Both the position numbers and the translations under genes were made by a program. The notes below the pieces were generated by a model, which saw nothing but the letters and a program-made list of their open reading frames with translations, made no database searches and had not been told where the DNA came from. This document shows, piece after piece, positions 47,414-56,662 of a DNA stretch of 64,000 bases. The stretch is from Devosia rhizoryzae (lineage in GTDB: Bacteria > Pseudomonadota > Alphaproteobacteria > Rhizobiales > Devosiaceae): NCBI RefSeq assembly GCF_016698665.1, contig NZ_CP068046.1, positions 3,100,001 through 3,164,000 on the forward strand. The letters run 5' to 3'. How positions within the stretch are numbered: position 1 is the stretch's first letter; the number at the start of each line of letters is the position of its first letter.

Positions 47414-47782
47414 TCAGCGCTTCCGCCCGCTCCGCTTCACCAGCTCATCGCGCAAAAATCGCAAGTCCTCCGGCTCCAGCCGGTCGATATTGTCTCGCAG
47501 CCGATTGGTCAGCTCCGTCGCTTCCGGGGTGAGCCCGCCGGTGTCGATCGTGACTTTCGGGTCGCTCATTTCCGCCAGCCGCTGCAGTTCTTCGGCTTCG
47601 TCCCAGATAACGTTGAAAAAGGCGATGATGCGGTGGAGCAAAAAGCCCGTCGGCTTGCCGCGGCGGCCATGTTCCAGCGCGGAAAGATAGGCGCTCGAAA
47701 CGTTGAGCGCGGCGGCCATTTCCTTGAGGGAGATGCCGCGGGCCTCCCGCAGGGCACGAAGCTTGGCGCCGAGGGGGGTCAT
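47414..47782 (-). CDS. XRE-family transcriptional regulator (122 aa)
   Basis: LGAKLRALREARGISLKEMA and NVSSAYLSALEHGRRGKPT form a Cro/C1 helix-turn-helix in residues 4-65; RIIAFFNVIWDEAEELQRLA continues the domain. The C-terminal part is an acidic helix. Start 47782 overlaps the Smr gene stop by four bases, so they are an operon. Target unknown. Confidence 0.88.
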   Translation of the reverse strand: MTPLGAKLRALREARGISLKEMAAALNVSSAYLSALEHGRRGKPTGFLLHRIIAFFNVIWDEAEELQRLAEMSDPKVTIDTGGLTPEATELTNRLRDNIDRLEPEDLRFLRDELVKRSGRKR

Positions 47783-48360
47783 TGGCGGCGCAGGCGCACA
47801 TACCAGGCGCCCTCCCCACCATGGCCGCGCGCCGCAAGGCTCCAGCCCGAAATCATATGGGCAAGACCCGGTTCGGACAGCCAGATCGGCAGCATGGTGC
47901 GCAAGATGCCGCGCTCGTTCATGGCGGCGATATAGTCGTTGTCGGTCTTGAGCCCCTTGCCGGTAATCACAAGGATCGTCCGATCGCCGCGCGACGCCCG
48001 TGCACCGATATAGCGGCGCAGCGCCTCGCGGGCTTCGGTCTGGGTCATGCCATGAAGGTCGATTGTGCCATCGATCTCGATGCGGCCGCGGCGGACTTTT
48101 TTGTGGATGGCCGGGTCGACGGCCTTGCCTGGGACCGACAGCATGGGGCTCGGCGCCTGATAGGGCGGGAGGAAAGGCTTGCCGGCCTTGAGCGGCTTGG
48201 GCCCGGGCTTGATGGCTGGCTTTGGTTCGGGCTCCGGCAGGGGCAGGGCGCCCTGGCTGAGCTTCAGCAGACCCTTGCGGCGCAGCGGCTCGACGGTGGA
48301 GCTGACGCTGGTCCACAAGTGGAAGTCATGCGGCAGGCGCTTGGTGTCGCGCTTGGACAT
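47779..48360 (-). CDS. Smr-domain protein (193 aa)
   Basis: A proline/lysine-rich N-terminal part (residues 35-75) precedes an Smr domain with TIDLHGMTQTEAREALRRYI and LVITGKGLKT (about residues 98-185). Smr domains have nicking or RNA endonuclease activity; the DLHG motif is retained. A role is not established. Confidence 0.88.
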   Translation of the reverse strand: MSKRDTKRLPHDFHLWTSVSSTVEPLRRKGLLKLSQGALPLPEPEPKPAIKPGPKPLKAGKPFLPPYQAPSPMLSVPGKAVDPAIHKKVRRGRIEIDGTIDLHGMTQTEAREALRRYIGARASRGDRTILVITGKGLKTDNDYIAAMNERGILRTMLPIWLSEPGLAHMISGWSLAARGHGGEGAWYVRLRRQ

Positions 48361-48384
48361 TAAAAAAGCACCCGCCGCAAAAGA

Positions 48385-49107
48385 TCAGTCGAGCTGGCTG
48401 GTGGAGACGACTTTCCAGTTCGGATCGCGCGATTTGGGATTGCGCGCAAAGGTCCATTCGTCGGCGATGGTCTGCACCTGGTCGGCATTGCCTTCCACCA
48501 GCGTGCCATCCTTGTCGCGCGTTGCCGATACGACTTCGGCATGGAAGCGCACGGTGACGGAAACGTTCTTGCCTTCGTATTCGGCTTCGGAAATCTCGAT
48601 CTTGGGCAGGCCGACAAAGGTGAAATCGACCTTCTGGCCAGCCGCTTCGCGGTCGCTGATGGCGCGCGCGAAGCTCTCAAAGATGTCCTTGTCGAGAAGG
48701 TTCTTGAGCGTCTGGCGATCGCCTTCGGCATAGGCGGTGACGATCATCTCGTAAGCCTGCTTGGCGCCCTCGAGGAAGGATTTGGGCGTAAAGGTCGCGT
48801 CGGCTTCCGCCACAGTCTTGAGGCCGGCCTTGAGCGCTTCGTCGCCGCGCGAATGCTGCTCGATCTCGGCTTCGAGCTTGCGGGCGCGGCGCTCATCGTC
48901 GAGCTCCGGCTGGGCGCTGCGGGGGCGCATCGGCACTACGGTGTCGTCTTCGGTGCCGGCTTTCTTTTCCACCGGCGTCGAACGGCTGCGGTCGACTGGC
49001 GGGCGTTCGGTCCCGGTCCGCGTTCCCAGCACCGAGCGGAGCCGGAACAGCACGAAGACTGCCACGACAATGGCAATCAGGGTGGGCAGATCGAGAAAAT
49101 CGTCCAT
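48385..49107 (-). CDS. Tim44/TimA-family protein (240 aa)
   Basis: One N-terminal membrane helix (LPTLIAIVVAVFVLFRL) is followed by a charged linker and a Tim44-like domain (SFLEGAKQAYEMIVTAYAEGD...LKNLLDKDIFESFARAI). It is the bacterial relative of the mitochondrial import motor adaptor; bacterial function is poorly known. ATG 49107 is chosen; one at 49119 is possible. The timA-fxsA-secB neighbourhood is conserved in the class. Confidence 0.9.
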   Translation of the reverse strand: MDDFLDLPTLIAIVVAVFVLFRLRSVLGTRTGTERPPVDRSRSTPVEKKAGTEDDTVVPMRPRSAQPELDDERRARKLEAEIEQHSRGDEALKAGLKTVAEADATFTPKSFLEGAKQAYEMIVTAYAEGDRQTLKNLLDKDIFESFARAISDREAAGQKVDFTFVGLPKIEISEAEYEGKNVSVTVRFHAEVVSATRDKDGTLVEGNADQVQTIADEWTFARNPKSRDPNWKVVSTSQLD

Positions 49108-49273
49108 TATCTTGGGCACCTTGCGCGACCGCGCTTAATCCAAAAAAATCCGGGCTGGCGCTCGTTCCGCGCCGGGGCTGGCCTATATATAGGGAAAGCT
49201 TTAGCCCAAAACCAGTTCACCCATGGGCGAGTTGCATTATGCCGCGCCGACACCCTTAACAAAGGACCGCCCA

Positions 49274-49732
49274 GTGATCCGACTCTTGCCCCTTGGCTTC
49301 CTCCTCTTGCCGCTGGTGGAAATCGCCGTGTTCATTATCGTCGGCCGGGCAATTGGCCTCTTTCCGACGTTGGCCCTGGTGATCGGCGCAGCGCTCTTGG
49401 GTGTCGTGCTGTTGCGCCAGCAGGGTCTTGGCGTCCTTTCGCGCATGCGCAGCAACCTTGGTGCCGGCACGCTGCCGGGGCGCGAAATCTTTGATGCCAT
49501 GCTGATCGGCCTGGCTGCGCTGTTTCTCGTGCTACCGGGTTTCCTCAGCGACATCGTCGCCCTCCTACTTTTGGTGCCGGGCGTGCGCGGCTGGATTTTC
49601 TCCTCGCTGGCCCGCCGCGTCACCGTGGTCGATACCGGCGCCTACCGTCGCTATTCGGCCGAGGATGGCCGGTTGCAGCGGCCGACCACGATCGACCTCG
49701 ACAATGACGACTGGCGCGATGGCCGCCCGTAA
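49274..49732 (+). CDS. FxsA-family membrane protein (152 aa)
   Basis: Hydrophobic segments LLPLGFLLLPLVEIAVFIIV, LALVIGAALLGVVLL and LIGLAALFLVLPGFLSDIVALLLLV match FxsA. GTG 49274 has AAAGGA eight bases upstream and gives the usual N-terminus; an ATG at 49223 is less likely. Confidence 0.9.
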   Translation: MIRLLPLGFLLLPLVEIAVFIIVGRAIGLFPTLALVIGAALLGVVLLRQQGLGVLSRMRSNLGAGTLPGREIFDAMLIGLAALFLVLPGFLSDIVALLLLVPGVRGWIFSSLARRVTVVDTGAYRRYSAEDGRLQRPTTIDLDNDDWRDGRP

Positions 49733-49817
49733 GCGGTCAAGCTTGTCGGAAACCGGCAAAAGTGCTAGCCAGCCGGCCAAGATGCTGCCGATAACCCGTT
49801 AAAAAGGACCAAGCATA

Positions 49818-50336
49818 ATGGCCGACGATACCCAGGGCGCGACGACGCCGCAGCCCGCCACCGCCCCCAGCATGAACCTTGTGGGTCAGTATATCCGTGA
49901 CCTGTCGTTCGAAAATCCGGGTGCGCCGGCAACGCTTCTGTCCGGCGGCGGCAATCCGGCCTTCAACGTCTCGATCTCGGTCGGCGTCAAGAAGCAGAAC
50001 GATGAGATCTACGCGGTCGAGCTGACACTCAACGCCAAGGCCAACCGCGAAGAAACCGTGCTCTTCAATGTCGAGCTGGTTTATGGCGGCATCTTCCGCC
50101 TCAAGAACGTGCCGGAAAACCAGCTTTCGCCGCTCTTGATGATCGAATGCCCGCGCCTGATTTTCCCGTTCGCGCGCCAGGTTCTCGCCAGCGTCACCCA
50201 GCAAGGCGGCTTCCCGCCGCTGATGATGGAGCCTGTGGATTTCTCCGCAATCTACCGCCAGAACCTCGCCAAGCTCGCGGCCCAGCAGGGCGGTGCGGGT
50301 GCCGCAACTCCAGCCGATGGCGAGACGCTGAACTAA
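49818..50336 (+). CDS. secB: Protein-export chaperone SecB
   Basis: IRDLSFENPGAP, VSVGVKKQNDEIYAVELTL and FPFARQVLASVTQQGGFPPLMMEPVDF are SecB signatures. 172 residues with an alanine-rich C-terminal tail. Keeps preproteins unfolded for SecA. AAAAAGGA precedes the ATG. Confidence 0.97.
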   Translation: MADDTQGATTPQPATAPSMNLVGQYIRDLSFENPGAPATLLSGGGNPAFNVSISVGVKKQNDEIYAVELTLNAKANREETVLFNVELVYGGIFRLKNVPENQLSPLLMIECPRLIFPFARQVLASVTQQGGFPPLMMEPVDFSAIYRQNLAKLAAQQGGAGAATPADGETLN

Positions 50337-50359
50337 GGTTTTGTGGTTTTGAATTGGAA

Positions 50360-50386
50360 AGCCCCGGTCTTGTGCCGGGGCTTTTG
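50360..50386 (+). terminator. Rho-independent terminator after secB
   Basis: GCCCCGG and CCGGGGC pair around TCTTGTG (50361-50381) and TTTTG follows. Confidence 0.85.
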
Positions 50387-50398
50387 TTTGGGGAAGTT

Positions 50399-50545
50399 AC
50401 CCCCTTCCGAGCGGCGCTAGGCTCGTTCCTCGCCAAGCTCTGCTTTGCCTTCTCCTCAAGGGGGAAGGTGTGGCACCGAGTTCGGATATTCACTGTGTCC
50501 ACCCTCCCCCTCAGAGGGGGGAGGGGGTGCCTTCCCTTTATTCCG
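50399..50545. repeat. GC-rich inverted-repeat element, degenerate
   Basis: ACCCCCTTCCGAGCGGCGCT, a CCTTCTCCTCAAGGGGGAAGG hairpin-like arm, CCCTCCCCCTCAGAGGGGGG and GGGGGTGCC at the right end give the same design as the other elements with more mismatches. It lies between convergent secB and dnaQ. Confidence 0.7.
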
Positions 50546-51248
50546 CCGCAGCTTTCTCTTCGTATTGCGCCCAGATGGCGCTCTCGCCCATCTTCGCAAT
50601 AAACGCTTCATGCGCCTCGGCCTCGTTGCGGCTGATGCGGGCGGGCAGGGGCACGGGTCGGGGGCGCACGGCAATGCGCGATTCAGAGAGGCTGATGGTG
50701 GTGACTTCCACCTCGGCCACCAGCGCCAGGCTCACCTGCTTGCCGCCGATCAGCTCGAGATAGACTTCGGCCAGGATCTCGCTGTCGAGCAGAGCGCCAT
50801 GCAGCGTGCGGCGCCCATTGTCGATGCCGTAATGCTTGCAGAGCGCATCGAGGCTGACGCGGGCGCCGGGGTGCTTTTGACGCGCGACCATCACGGTGTC
50901 GATCACCGGATTGGAGAGGGTCTTGAACCCCGTGCCGGTCAGCTCATGGTTCAAAAAGCCCATGTCGAATGGCGCGTTGTGGATCACCAGCGTCGCGTCG
51001 CCAATGAATTCGAGAAATTCCTGGGCTACCGCTCGGAACACCGGCTTGTCGGCCAAAAATTCATCGCTCAGCCCGTGCACACGGAACGCTTCTTCCGGCA
51101 TCGCGCGCAACGGATTGATATAGACGTGGAAGGTCTTGCCGGTGGGAATGTGGTTGATCAGCTCGACACAGCCGATTTCCACCAGCCGGTCGCCGCCCTG
51201 GGGCGAAAGGCCGGTGGTTTCGGTATCGAGCACGATTTCCCTGATCAT
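50538..51248 (-). CDS. dnaQ: DNA polymerase III epsilon subunit (3'-5' proofreading exonuclease)
   Basis: ExoI VLDTETTGLSPQGGDRLVEIG, ExoII HNAPFDMGFLNHEL and ExoIII LHGALLDSEILAEVYLEL are present with the DEDDh acidic residues. 236 residues. Start overlaps the coaE stop by 4 bases. Confidence 0.97.
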   Translation of the reverse strand: MIREIVLDTETTGLSPQGGDRLVEIGCVELINHIPTGKTFHVYINPLRAMPEEAFRVHGLSDEFLADKPVFRAVAQEFLEFIGDATLVIHNAPFDMGFLNHELTGTGFKTLSNPVIDTVMVARQKHPGARVSLDALCKHYGIDNGRRTLHGALLDSEILAEVYLELIGGKQVSLALVAEVEVTTISLSESRIAVRPRPVPLPARISRNEAEAHEAFIAKMGESAIWAQYEEKAAAE

Positions 51249-51841
51249 TTGATCTTTTGTCTCGCCCTGATGCCGTCCACAAGCTCGGACACCATATCCT
51301 CGATCTCGGCGCGCTTGCGCCCGGTGTCGAAGAGATAGGTGGCCCGTGCCTTCTTTTCCGCCTGCGGCATCTGCCGGGCAAGCAGCGTCTCGAGCTTTTC
51401 CACGGTCATGCCCGGACGCGCCATGACCCGTTCGCGCTGAATGGCGTCGTCGACATGCGTTACGGCGATGGCATCAAAACCATAGTCATACCCGCTCTCG
51501 AACAAGAGCGGCACTTCCACCGCCGCGGCGACCGCTCCAGCCTTCTCGGCTTCAAGGCAAAATTCGGCAATGCGAGCTCGAACCAGCGGATGAACCACCG
51601 CTTCAAGACGCTTAAAGCCTGTGGGATCCGAGGCAAGGCGGCGCGTCAGTTCCTGCCGATCCACGACACCGCCTTTGGAAACTCCAGGAAACAGCGTTTC
51701 GACTGGCGCCACAGCATCGCCGGCGTAAAGCTCGGCCACCGCCTGGTCTGCAGAAAACACCGGCACATCAGCCTTCGAAAAGGCCTCAAGAAGCGTCGAT
51801 TTGCCCGTGCCAATCGAACCGGTAACGCCGATCTTCCACAT
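51245..51841 (-). CDS. coaE: Dephospho-CoA kinase
   Basis: GVTGSIGTGKSTLLEAFSK is the P-loop and VAAAVEVPLLFESGYDYGFD the family motif. Last step of coenzyme A synthesis. It lies three bases after aroE and overlaps dnaQ. Confidence 0.97.
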   Translation of the reverse strand: MWKIGVTGSIGTGKSTLLEAFSKADVPVFSADQAVAELYAGDAVAPVETLFPGVSKGGVVDRQELTRRLASDPTGFKRLEAVVHPLVRARIAEFCLEAEKAGAVAAAVEVPLLFESGYDYGFDAIAVTHVDDAIQRERVMARPGMTVEKLETLLARQMPQAEKKARATYLFDTGRKRAEIEDMVSELVDGIRARQKIK

Positions 51842-51844
51842 GGG

Positions 51845-52675
51845 TCAGTGCACCAAGGTCGCTTCGATTTTCTGGCGCAGGGCTGGGGTGACTTCGGGCG
51901 TCACGCCGAACCAGGCTGCAAAGCCTGGCACGGCTTGATGCAGCAGCATGCCCAAGCCATCGACCGTTTTCAAACCGTGCGCCTGAGCTTCTGCGAGGAG
52001 CGGCGTTACCAGCGGCGTATAAACGATATCGGTCACTAGCGTTGTCTTGGGCAGCAGCGCCATATCTAGCCAGTCGAAGCGGCTTCCATGCATGCCGATC
52101 GAGCTGGTGTTGACGACAAGTCCAATTTGCGGCGCTAGGCGAGCAAAGTCATCAAAGCCATGCGCCTCAAACGGTCCGTCGATATCATCGACCAGCGCCT
52201 GGGCATTGGCGAGTGTACGATTGAGCACATGAACCTTGCCGCCATCTCGCCGCCGCAACGCCACCAGAACGGCCCGCGCCGCGCCGCCGGCACCGATGAT
52301 CATGGCGTCGCGTGGTCCATCCGACCAGCCGGGTGCTTCGGCATCGAGATTGCCCAAAAATCCAAGATAGTCGGTATTAGTGCCCTGCACCTTGCCATCG
52401 CGAACGATCAGCGTGTTGACGGCGCCGATGGTGCGCGCCAGGTCGTCGACACTGTCGCAGAGCGCAAATACCGCCTCCTTGTGCGGAATGGTGACATTGC
52501 CGCCGGCGAACTCGCCCGATCGCAAGCGATCGAAGAATTCCGGAAGATCGGCAGGCGCCACATCGATCGCCTCATAGGTGCCATCGATCCTGTGTTCGTC
52601 GAGCCACGTGCCATGGATCAAGGGCGAGCGCGAATGGGCGATTGGGTGCCCGATAACGAAGGCCTTGGTGGTCAC
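51845..52675 (-). CDS. aroE: Shikimate dehydrogenase
   Basis: VIGHPIAHSRSPLIHGTWL binds shikimate, GNVTIPHKEAVFALCD holds the catalytic Lys and MIIGAGGAARAVLVAL binds NADP. 276 residues. Chorismate pathway. Nine bases downstream of maf. Confidence 0.96.
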   Translation of the reverse strand: MTTKAFVIGHPIAHSRSPLIHGTWLDEHRIDGTYEAIDVAPADLPEFFDRLRSGEFAGGNVTIPHKEAVFALCDSVDDLARTIGAVNTLIVRDGKVQGTNTDYLGFLGNLDAEAPGWSDGPRDAMIIGAGGAARAVLVALRRRDGGKVHVLNRTLANAQALVDDIDGPFEAHGFDDFARLAPQIGLVVNTSSIGMHGSRFDWLDMALLPKTTLVTDIVYTPLVTPLLAEAQAHGLKTVDGLGMLLHQAVPGFAAWFGVTPEVTPALRQKIEATLVH

Positions 52676-52684
52676 GGCAAGATC

Positions 52685-53281
52685 CTAGGCAGAAAACAGC
52701 TCTGGTGCGATATCGCGCAGCGCTGCCAGCAGCGGCAAGAGCGGCAGGCCCAAAATCGTGAAATAATCGCCGCATACAGCTTCAAACAGCCGGATCGATG
52801 GTCCCTCCAGCCGGTAGCTGCCGACGGAATGAAGCACCTCCTCCCCTTCGAGCCGCAACACCTGGTCCCGCTCCTCATCCGAAAAGGTCCGCATGGTGAG
52901 CTCGGCTGTCTGCACATCGGACCAAAGCACCTTTCCATCTCGCACCAGGGTTACCGCAGCGTGAAGGCGATGGGTCTTGCCGCGGAGCCGATCGAGCTGC
53001 CCTGCGGCGTCTGCCATGGTTTCTGGCTTGTGCAACAAGGTCTCGCCCAGCGCCAGGATCTGGTCGGCGCCGATTGCCAGCGCTCCAGAATGGTTAACCG
53101 AGACCGCTCGGGCTTTTGCTTGCGCCAGCAGCTGCGCCACCTCCGCAGCGTCAGCGCCACCGCGCAAAGCCTCTGCCTCGAGCGTACGTTCGTCGACGCT
53201 TGCCGCATCCACGCTGAACGGCAGTTTTGCTTGTTGGAGCAAACTCTTACGGGTAGGAGAACGGGAAGCAAGGATCAGCAT
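52685..53281 (-). CDS. maf: Maf-family nucleoside triphosphate pyrophosphatase
   Basis: LILASRSPTRKSLLQQA at the N-terminus, AIGADQILALGETLLHKP and GDYFTILGLPLLPLL near the C-terminus identify Maf. It probably hydrolyses non-canonical pyrimidine nucleotides. ATG 53281 is chosen over 53299 since the family begins MLILASRSP. It borders the putative origin. Confidence 0.93.
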   Translation of the reverse strand: MLILASRSPTRKSLLQQAKLPFSVDAASVDERTLEAEALRGGADAAEVAQLLAQAKARAVSVNHSGALAIGADQILALGETLLHKPETMADAAGQLDRLRGKTHRLHAAVTLVRDGKVLWSDVQTAELTMRTFSDEERDQVLRLEGEEVLHSVGSYRLEGPSIRLFEAVCGDYFTILGLPLLPLLAALRDIAPELFSA

Positions 53282-53468
53282 GGTGCCTCGTTTTTCCACA
53301 CTGCTATCCCCAGCTCAAGGCCAAGGTGTGATCTCGACTCGTAACTTTCGCCTGTCGCCCGACTTGTTCGACCTAGGTAAGAATTCGTTAACACTTTGGC
53401 CACAGCCGGTCCCCGGATCGAGGGAAGGATAGGTCTGTGGGAAAGCAGTTCCGGCGGCCAAAAGTTAT

Positions 53469-53514
53469 GAGTCCAGACTCGCACAGGCTGAATCGAATCG
53501 TTGACTCGGGAGTC
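53469..53514. promoter_or_regulatory. Cluster of six GANTC (CcrM) sites in the origin region
   Basis: GAGTC, GACTC, GAATC, GAATC, GACTC and GAGTC begin at 53469, 53476, 53490, 53495, 53503 and 53510. A random sequence would have about one such site per 256 bases. Confidence 0.85.
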
Positions 53515-53520
53515 GCCCGG

Positions 53521-53536
53521 TTAATCTCTCGTTAAC
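53521..53536. promoter_or_regulatory. CtrA box TTAA-N7-TTAAC in the origin region
   Basis: TTAATCTCTCGTTAAC is an exact match and begins seven bases after the GANTC cluster. CtrA binding at such sites blocks replication initiation in Caulobacter. Confidence 0.75.
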
Positions 53537-53721
53537 TATTTCGTTTTCGATGACCGCGATCGCTCTCGCAAAATGATTCACACCTCGTTAACCAAAGCCC
53601 TGCGCGCTCGTGTCACCACTAGGGCGATTGTGGATCATCATGAATTGGCGCAAGACACCGCTATGAAGATAATAAAGCGAAGCAAGAAAGACTCTTATTG
53701 GGTTTTGAAGGGGTCTTTTCG

Positions 53722-54756
53722 ATGAGCACCGCGGTTCACAAACCAATGCTCGCGACCGTGCTCGGTGAGCGCCAGGAACGGCCTCCCGTTTGGATCATGC
53801 GCCAGGCTGGGCGCTACCTGCCGGAATATCGTGAGACGCGGAAGCAGGCGAAGAACTTCCTCGAGCTTTGCTATACGCCCGAGCTTGCCGTCGAGGTAAC
53901 GCTGCAGCCGCTGCGGCGCTTTGATCTTGATGCCTCCATTCTCTTTTCCGACATCCTCGTCGTTCCCGATGCCCTGGGCCAACCTGTGCGCTTTGAAACC
54001 GGCGAGGGGCCGATCCTTGATCCGGTGGATGAGACCACGATCCATGGGCTTGAGAAGGGAAGGGCTCTCGATCATCTTGCGCCGGTCCTGGAAACGGTGC
54101 GGCGGCTACGAGCTGCCATCAAGCCTGAACAGACGCTGATTGGCTTCTGTGGCGCTCCCTGGACCGTGGCGACCTATATGCTGGGCGGCCGCGGCTCGCC
54201 GGATCAGTGGGTGGCGCGCAAATTCGCTCTCCAGCATCCGCAAGCCTTCGCCAAGCTCATGGATATCCTGGTCGAGACGAGCGTCGATTACCTCACCGCC
54301 CAGTTCGAAGCCGGCGCCGACGTGGTGCAGCTTTTTGAAAGCTGGGCGCTCAACCTCGATGACGCCGCCTTTGCGCTTCAGGTCATGGAGCCGAACCGCC
54401 GTATCGTCCAAGGCCTGCGTGCGCGTATCCCCAATGCGCCGGTTATCGGCTTTCCGCGCGGTGCGGCCGGCAACCTGTCGCGCTATGCGGCCTATACCGG
54501 CGTAAACGTTCTGGGCATCGACTACGCCACGCCGCTCGATTTCGTCCGCTCGGCTCTGCCGAACACGCTGCCTGTGCAGGGCAATCTCGATCCGCTGCGG
54601 CTGGTGGTGGGCGGCAAGGCCATGACCAGCCAGGTCGACAGGATTTTGACCGCTTTTGCCGATCGCCCGCATATCTTCAACCTGGGCCACGGCATCGTGC
54701 CGGAAACGCCGATCGCCCATGTCGAGCAGCTGATCGCTCGCGTCAAAGGCCGCTAA
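53722..54756 (+). CDS. hemE: Uroporphyrinogen decarboxylase
   Basis: RPPVWIMRQAGRYLPEYRE is the family signature; GFCGAPWTVATYML is the second. 344 residues from ATG 53722. A short upstream extension starting with TTG is not conserved. Makes coproporphyrinogen III. It lies beside the origin and is followed by hemJ, another heme gene. Confidence 0.97.
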   Translation: MSTAVHKPMLATVLGERQERPPVWIMRQAGRYLPEYRETRKQAKNFLELCYTPELAVEVTLQPLRRFDLDASILFSDILVVPDALGQPVRFETGEGPILDPVDETTIHGLEKGRALDHLAPVLETVRRLRAAIKPEQTLIGFCGAPWTVATYMLGGRGSPDQWVARKFALQHPQAFAKLMDILVETSVDYLTAQFEAGADVVQLFESWALNLDDAAFALQVMEPNRRIVQGLRARIPNAPVIGFPRGAAGNLSRYAAYTGVNVLGIDYATPLDFVRSALPNTLPVQGNLDPLRLVVGGKAMTSQVDRILTAFADRPHIFNLGHGIVPETPIAHVEQLIARVKGR

Positions 54757-54774
54757 CGCTCAAGGAGAATCCGG

Positions 54775-55200
54775 ATGGAATGGGTCAAGGCAGGCCATGT
54801 GATCGCGGTGATCGCCTGGATGGCGGGCATGCTCTATCTGCCGCGCCTTTTCGTTTATCATTCGGTGGCCGAGATCGGCTCGGACAAGGCCGAAACCTTC
54901 AAGATCATGGAGCGGCGCCTTTTGCGCGGCATCATGACCCCGGCGATGATCGCCACCTATGTCTTCGGGCTCTGGATGATCTTTGGCGGCTGGGTGGACT
55001 TCGCCACCGCCTATTGGCTTCACGCCAAGCTCTTCTTCGTGCTGCTGCTCACCGCCTGCCATGGCATCCTGGCCAAGCACACACGGCTCTTTGCCCAAGA
55101 CAAAAACACCAAGCCGCAGCAATTCTTCCGCATCATCAACGAAGTCCCGACCGTGTTGATGATCCTGATCGTCATTCTGGTCGTCGTGAAGCCGTTTTAA
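54775..55200 (+). CDS. hemJ: Protoporphyrinogen oxidase HemJ
   Basis: Four membrane helices with HVIAVIAWMAGMLYLPRLFVYH (conserved His and Arg), and GIMTPAMIATYVFGLWMIF. 141 residues. Heme-containing enzyme used by many alphaproteobacteria in place of HemG/HemY. Start has CAAGGAGAA upstream. Confidence 0.95.
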   Translation: MEWVKAGHVIAVIAWMAGMLYLPRLFVYHSVAEIGSDKAETFKIMERRLLRGIMTPAMIATYVFGLWMIFGGWVDFATAYWLHAKLFFVLLLTACHGILAKHTRLFAQDKNTKPQQFFRIINEVPTVLMILIVILVVVKPF

Positions 55201-55378
55201 GCGACGACCTTCTGCGAAGTTTCACGAGCATCCGGTGCTATCTTGAATATTGGCCCGGATCAGGCTACATGAGCCTCAGGCACCCACCAAAACGCGCGAT
55301 CGCCCGATTGCAGCTGCGGTGCCTCGAACTCCCCCACTTCATAAGTTCTACGATCTCCCTCAAGGGTCCGTCGCTTCC

Positions 55379-56644
55379 ATGCAGAATATCAAGCTCAGCG
55401 AGCTCAAGGCCAAGTCTCCTGGCGAACTTCTGGCCTTTGCCGAGGAACTCGAGGTCGAAAACGCGTCGACCATGCGCAAGCAGGAGTTGATGTTCGCGAT
55501 CCTCAAGGAACTCGCTGCGCAAGACATCAACATCGTGGGCGAAGGCGTGGTCGAGGTTCTGCCCGACGGCTTTGGCTTCCTGCGCTCACCCGATGCGAAC
55601 TACTTGCCGGGTCCCGATGACATCTATGTCAGCCCCAGCCAGATCCGCCGCTTTGGCCTGCGCACCGGCGACACCGTGGAAGGCGAAATCCGCTCTCCCA
55701 AGGAAGGCGAACGCTATTTCGCTCTTCTCAAAGTAAGCACCATTAACTTTGAAGATCCCGAGGCCGTTCGCCACAAGGTCAACTTCGACAACCTGACGCC
55801 GCTCTATCCCGAAGAGCGGTTGCGCATGGAGCTACCGGATCCAACCCTCAAGGACCGTTCGGCCCGTCTACTTGATCTTGTTGCCCCGCTTGGCAAAGGA
55901 CAGCGCGCACTGATCGTTGCGCCGCCGCGCACTGGTAAGACCGTATTGTTGCAAAATATTGCACAGTCGATCGCGACCAATCATCCAGAATGCTATCTCA
56001 TCGTCCTATTGATCGACGAGCGTCCGGAAGAAGTGACGGACATGCAGCGCTCCGTGCGCGGCGAAGTTATTTCCTCGACCTTCGATGAACCCGCTTCGCG
56101 CCACGTTCAGGTCGCCGAAATGGTCATTGAAAAGGCCAAGCGCCTCGTCGAGCACAAGCGCGATGTGGTCATCCTTCTCGATTCCATCACCCGTCTCGGC
56201 CGTGCCTACAACACCGTTGTCCCAAGCTCCGGCAAGGTTCTCACCGGTGGTGTCGACGCTAATGCGCTGCAACGCCCGAAGCGCTTCTTCGGTGCTGCCC
56301 GAAATATCGAGGATGGCGGTTCGCTGACCATCATCTCGACGGCGCTTATCGATACCGGCTCGCGCATGGACGAAGTGATCTTCGAAGAATTCAAGGGCAC
56401 CGGTAACTCCGAAATCATTCTCGACCGCAAGGTCGCCGACAAGCGCATCTTCCCGGCGCTGGACATCACCAAGTCCGGTACCCGCAAGGAAGAGCTCCTG
56501 GTCGAAAATGACACGCTCAAGAAGATGTATGTCCTCCGCCGCATACTCAATCCGATGGGGACGATCGACGCGATGGACTTCCTGATGGACAAGGTTCGCC
56601 AGACCAAGACCAATTCGGACTTCTTCGACTCGATGAACACGTAA
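55379..56644 (+). CDS. rho: Transcription termination factor Rho
   Basis: [20 protein letters not shown] is the Rho N-terminal motif, [20 protein letters not shown] the RNA-binding cold-shock part, [17 protein letters not shown] the P-loop and [13 protein letters not shown]alker B. 421 residues. ATG 55379 begins the conserved protein; the open frame extends upstream but without family similarity. Confidence 0.98.
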   Translation: MQNIKLSELKAKSPGELLAFAEELEVENASTMRKQELMFAILKELAAQDINIVGEGVVEVLPDGFGFLRSPDANYLPGPDDIYVSPSQIRRFGLRTGDTVEGEIRSPKEGERYFALLKVSTINFEDPEAVRHKVNFDNLTPLYPEERLRMELPDPTLKDRSARLLDLVAPLGKGQRALIVAPPRTGKTVLLQNIAQSIATNHPECYLIVLLIDERPEEVTDMQRSVRGEVISSTFDEPASRHVQVAEMVIEKAKRLVEHKRDVVILLDSITRLGRAYNTVVPSSGKVLTGGVDANALQRPKRFFGAARNIEDGGSLTIISTALIDTGSRMDEVIFEEFKGTGNSEIILDRKVADKRIFPALDITKSGTRKEELLVENDTLKKMYVLRRILNPMGTIDAMDFLMDKVRQTKTNSDFFDSMNT

Positions 56645-56662
56645 GCCTGCGGAGCGCAATTC

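Larger units (their letters stand above)
53300..53721. other. Probable chromosomal replication origin region between maf and hemE
   Basis: This roughly 420-bp non-coding gap has the same flanking genes (maf and aroE, coaE, dnaQ, secB on one side; hemE on the other) as the Caulobacter origin. It holds nine GANTC sites (53336, 53469, 53476, 53490, 53495, 53503, 53510, 53575, 53690), a CtrA box at 53521-53536, a TGTGGATCA at 53629 (inverse of TGATCCACA, a Caulobacter G-box-like DnaA site), and AT-rich stretches near 53520-53590 and 53680-53705. TTTTCCACA at 53292 is one base from the DnaA consensus. Confidence 0.75.
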
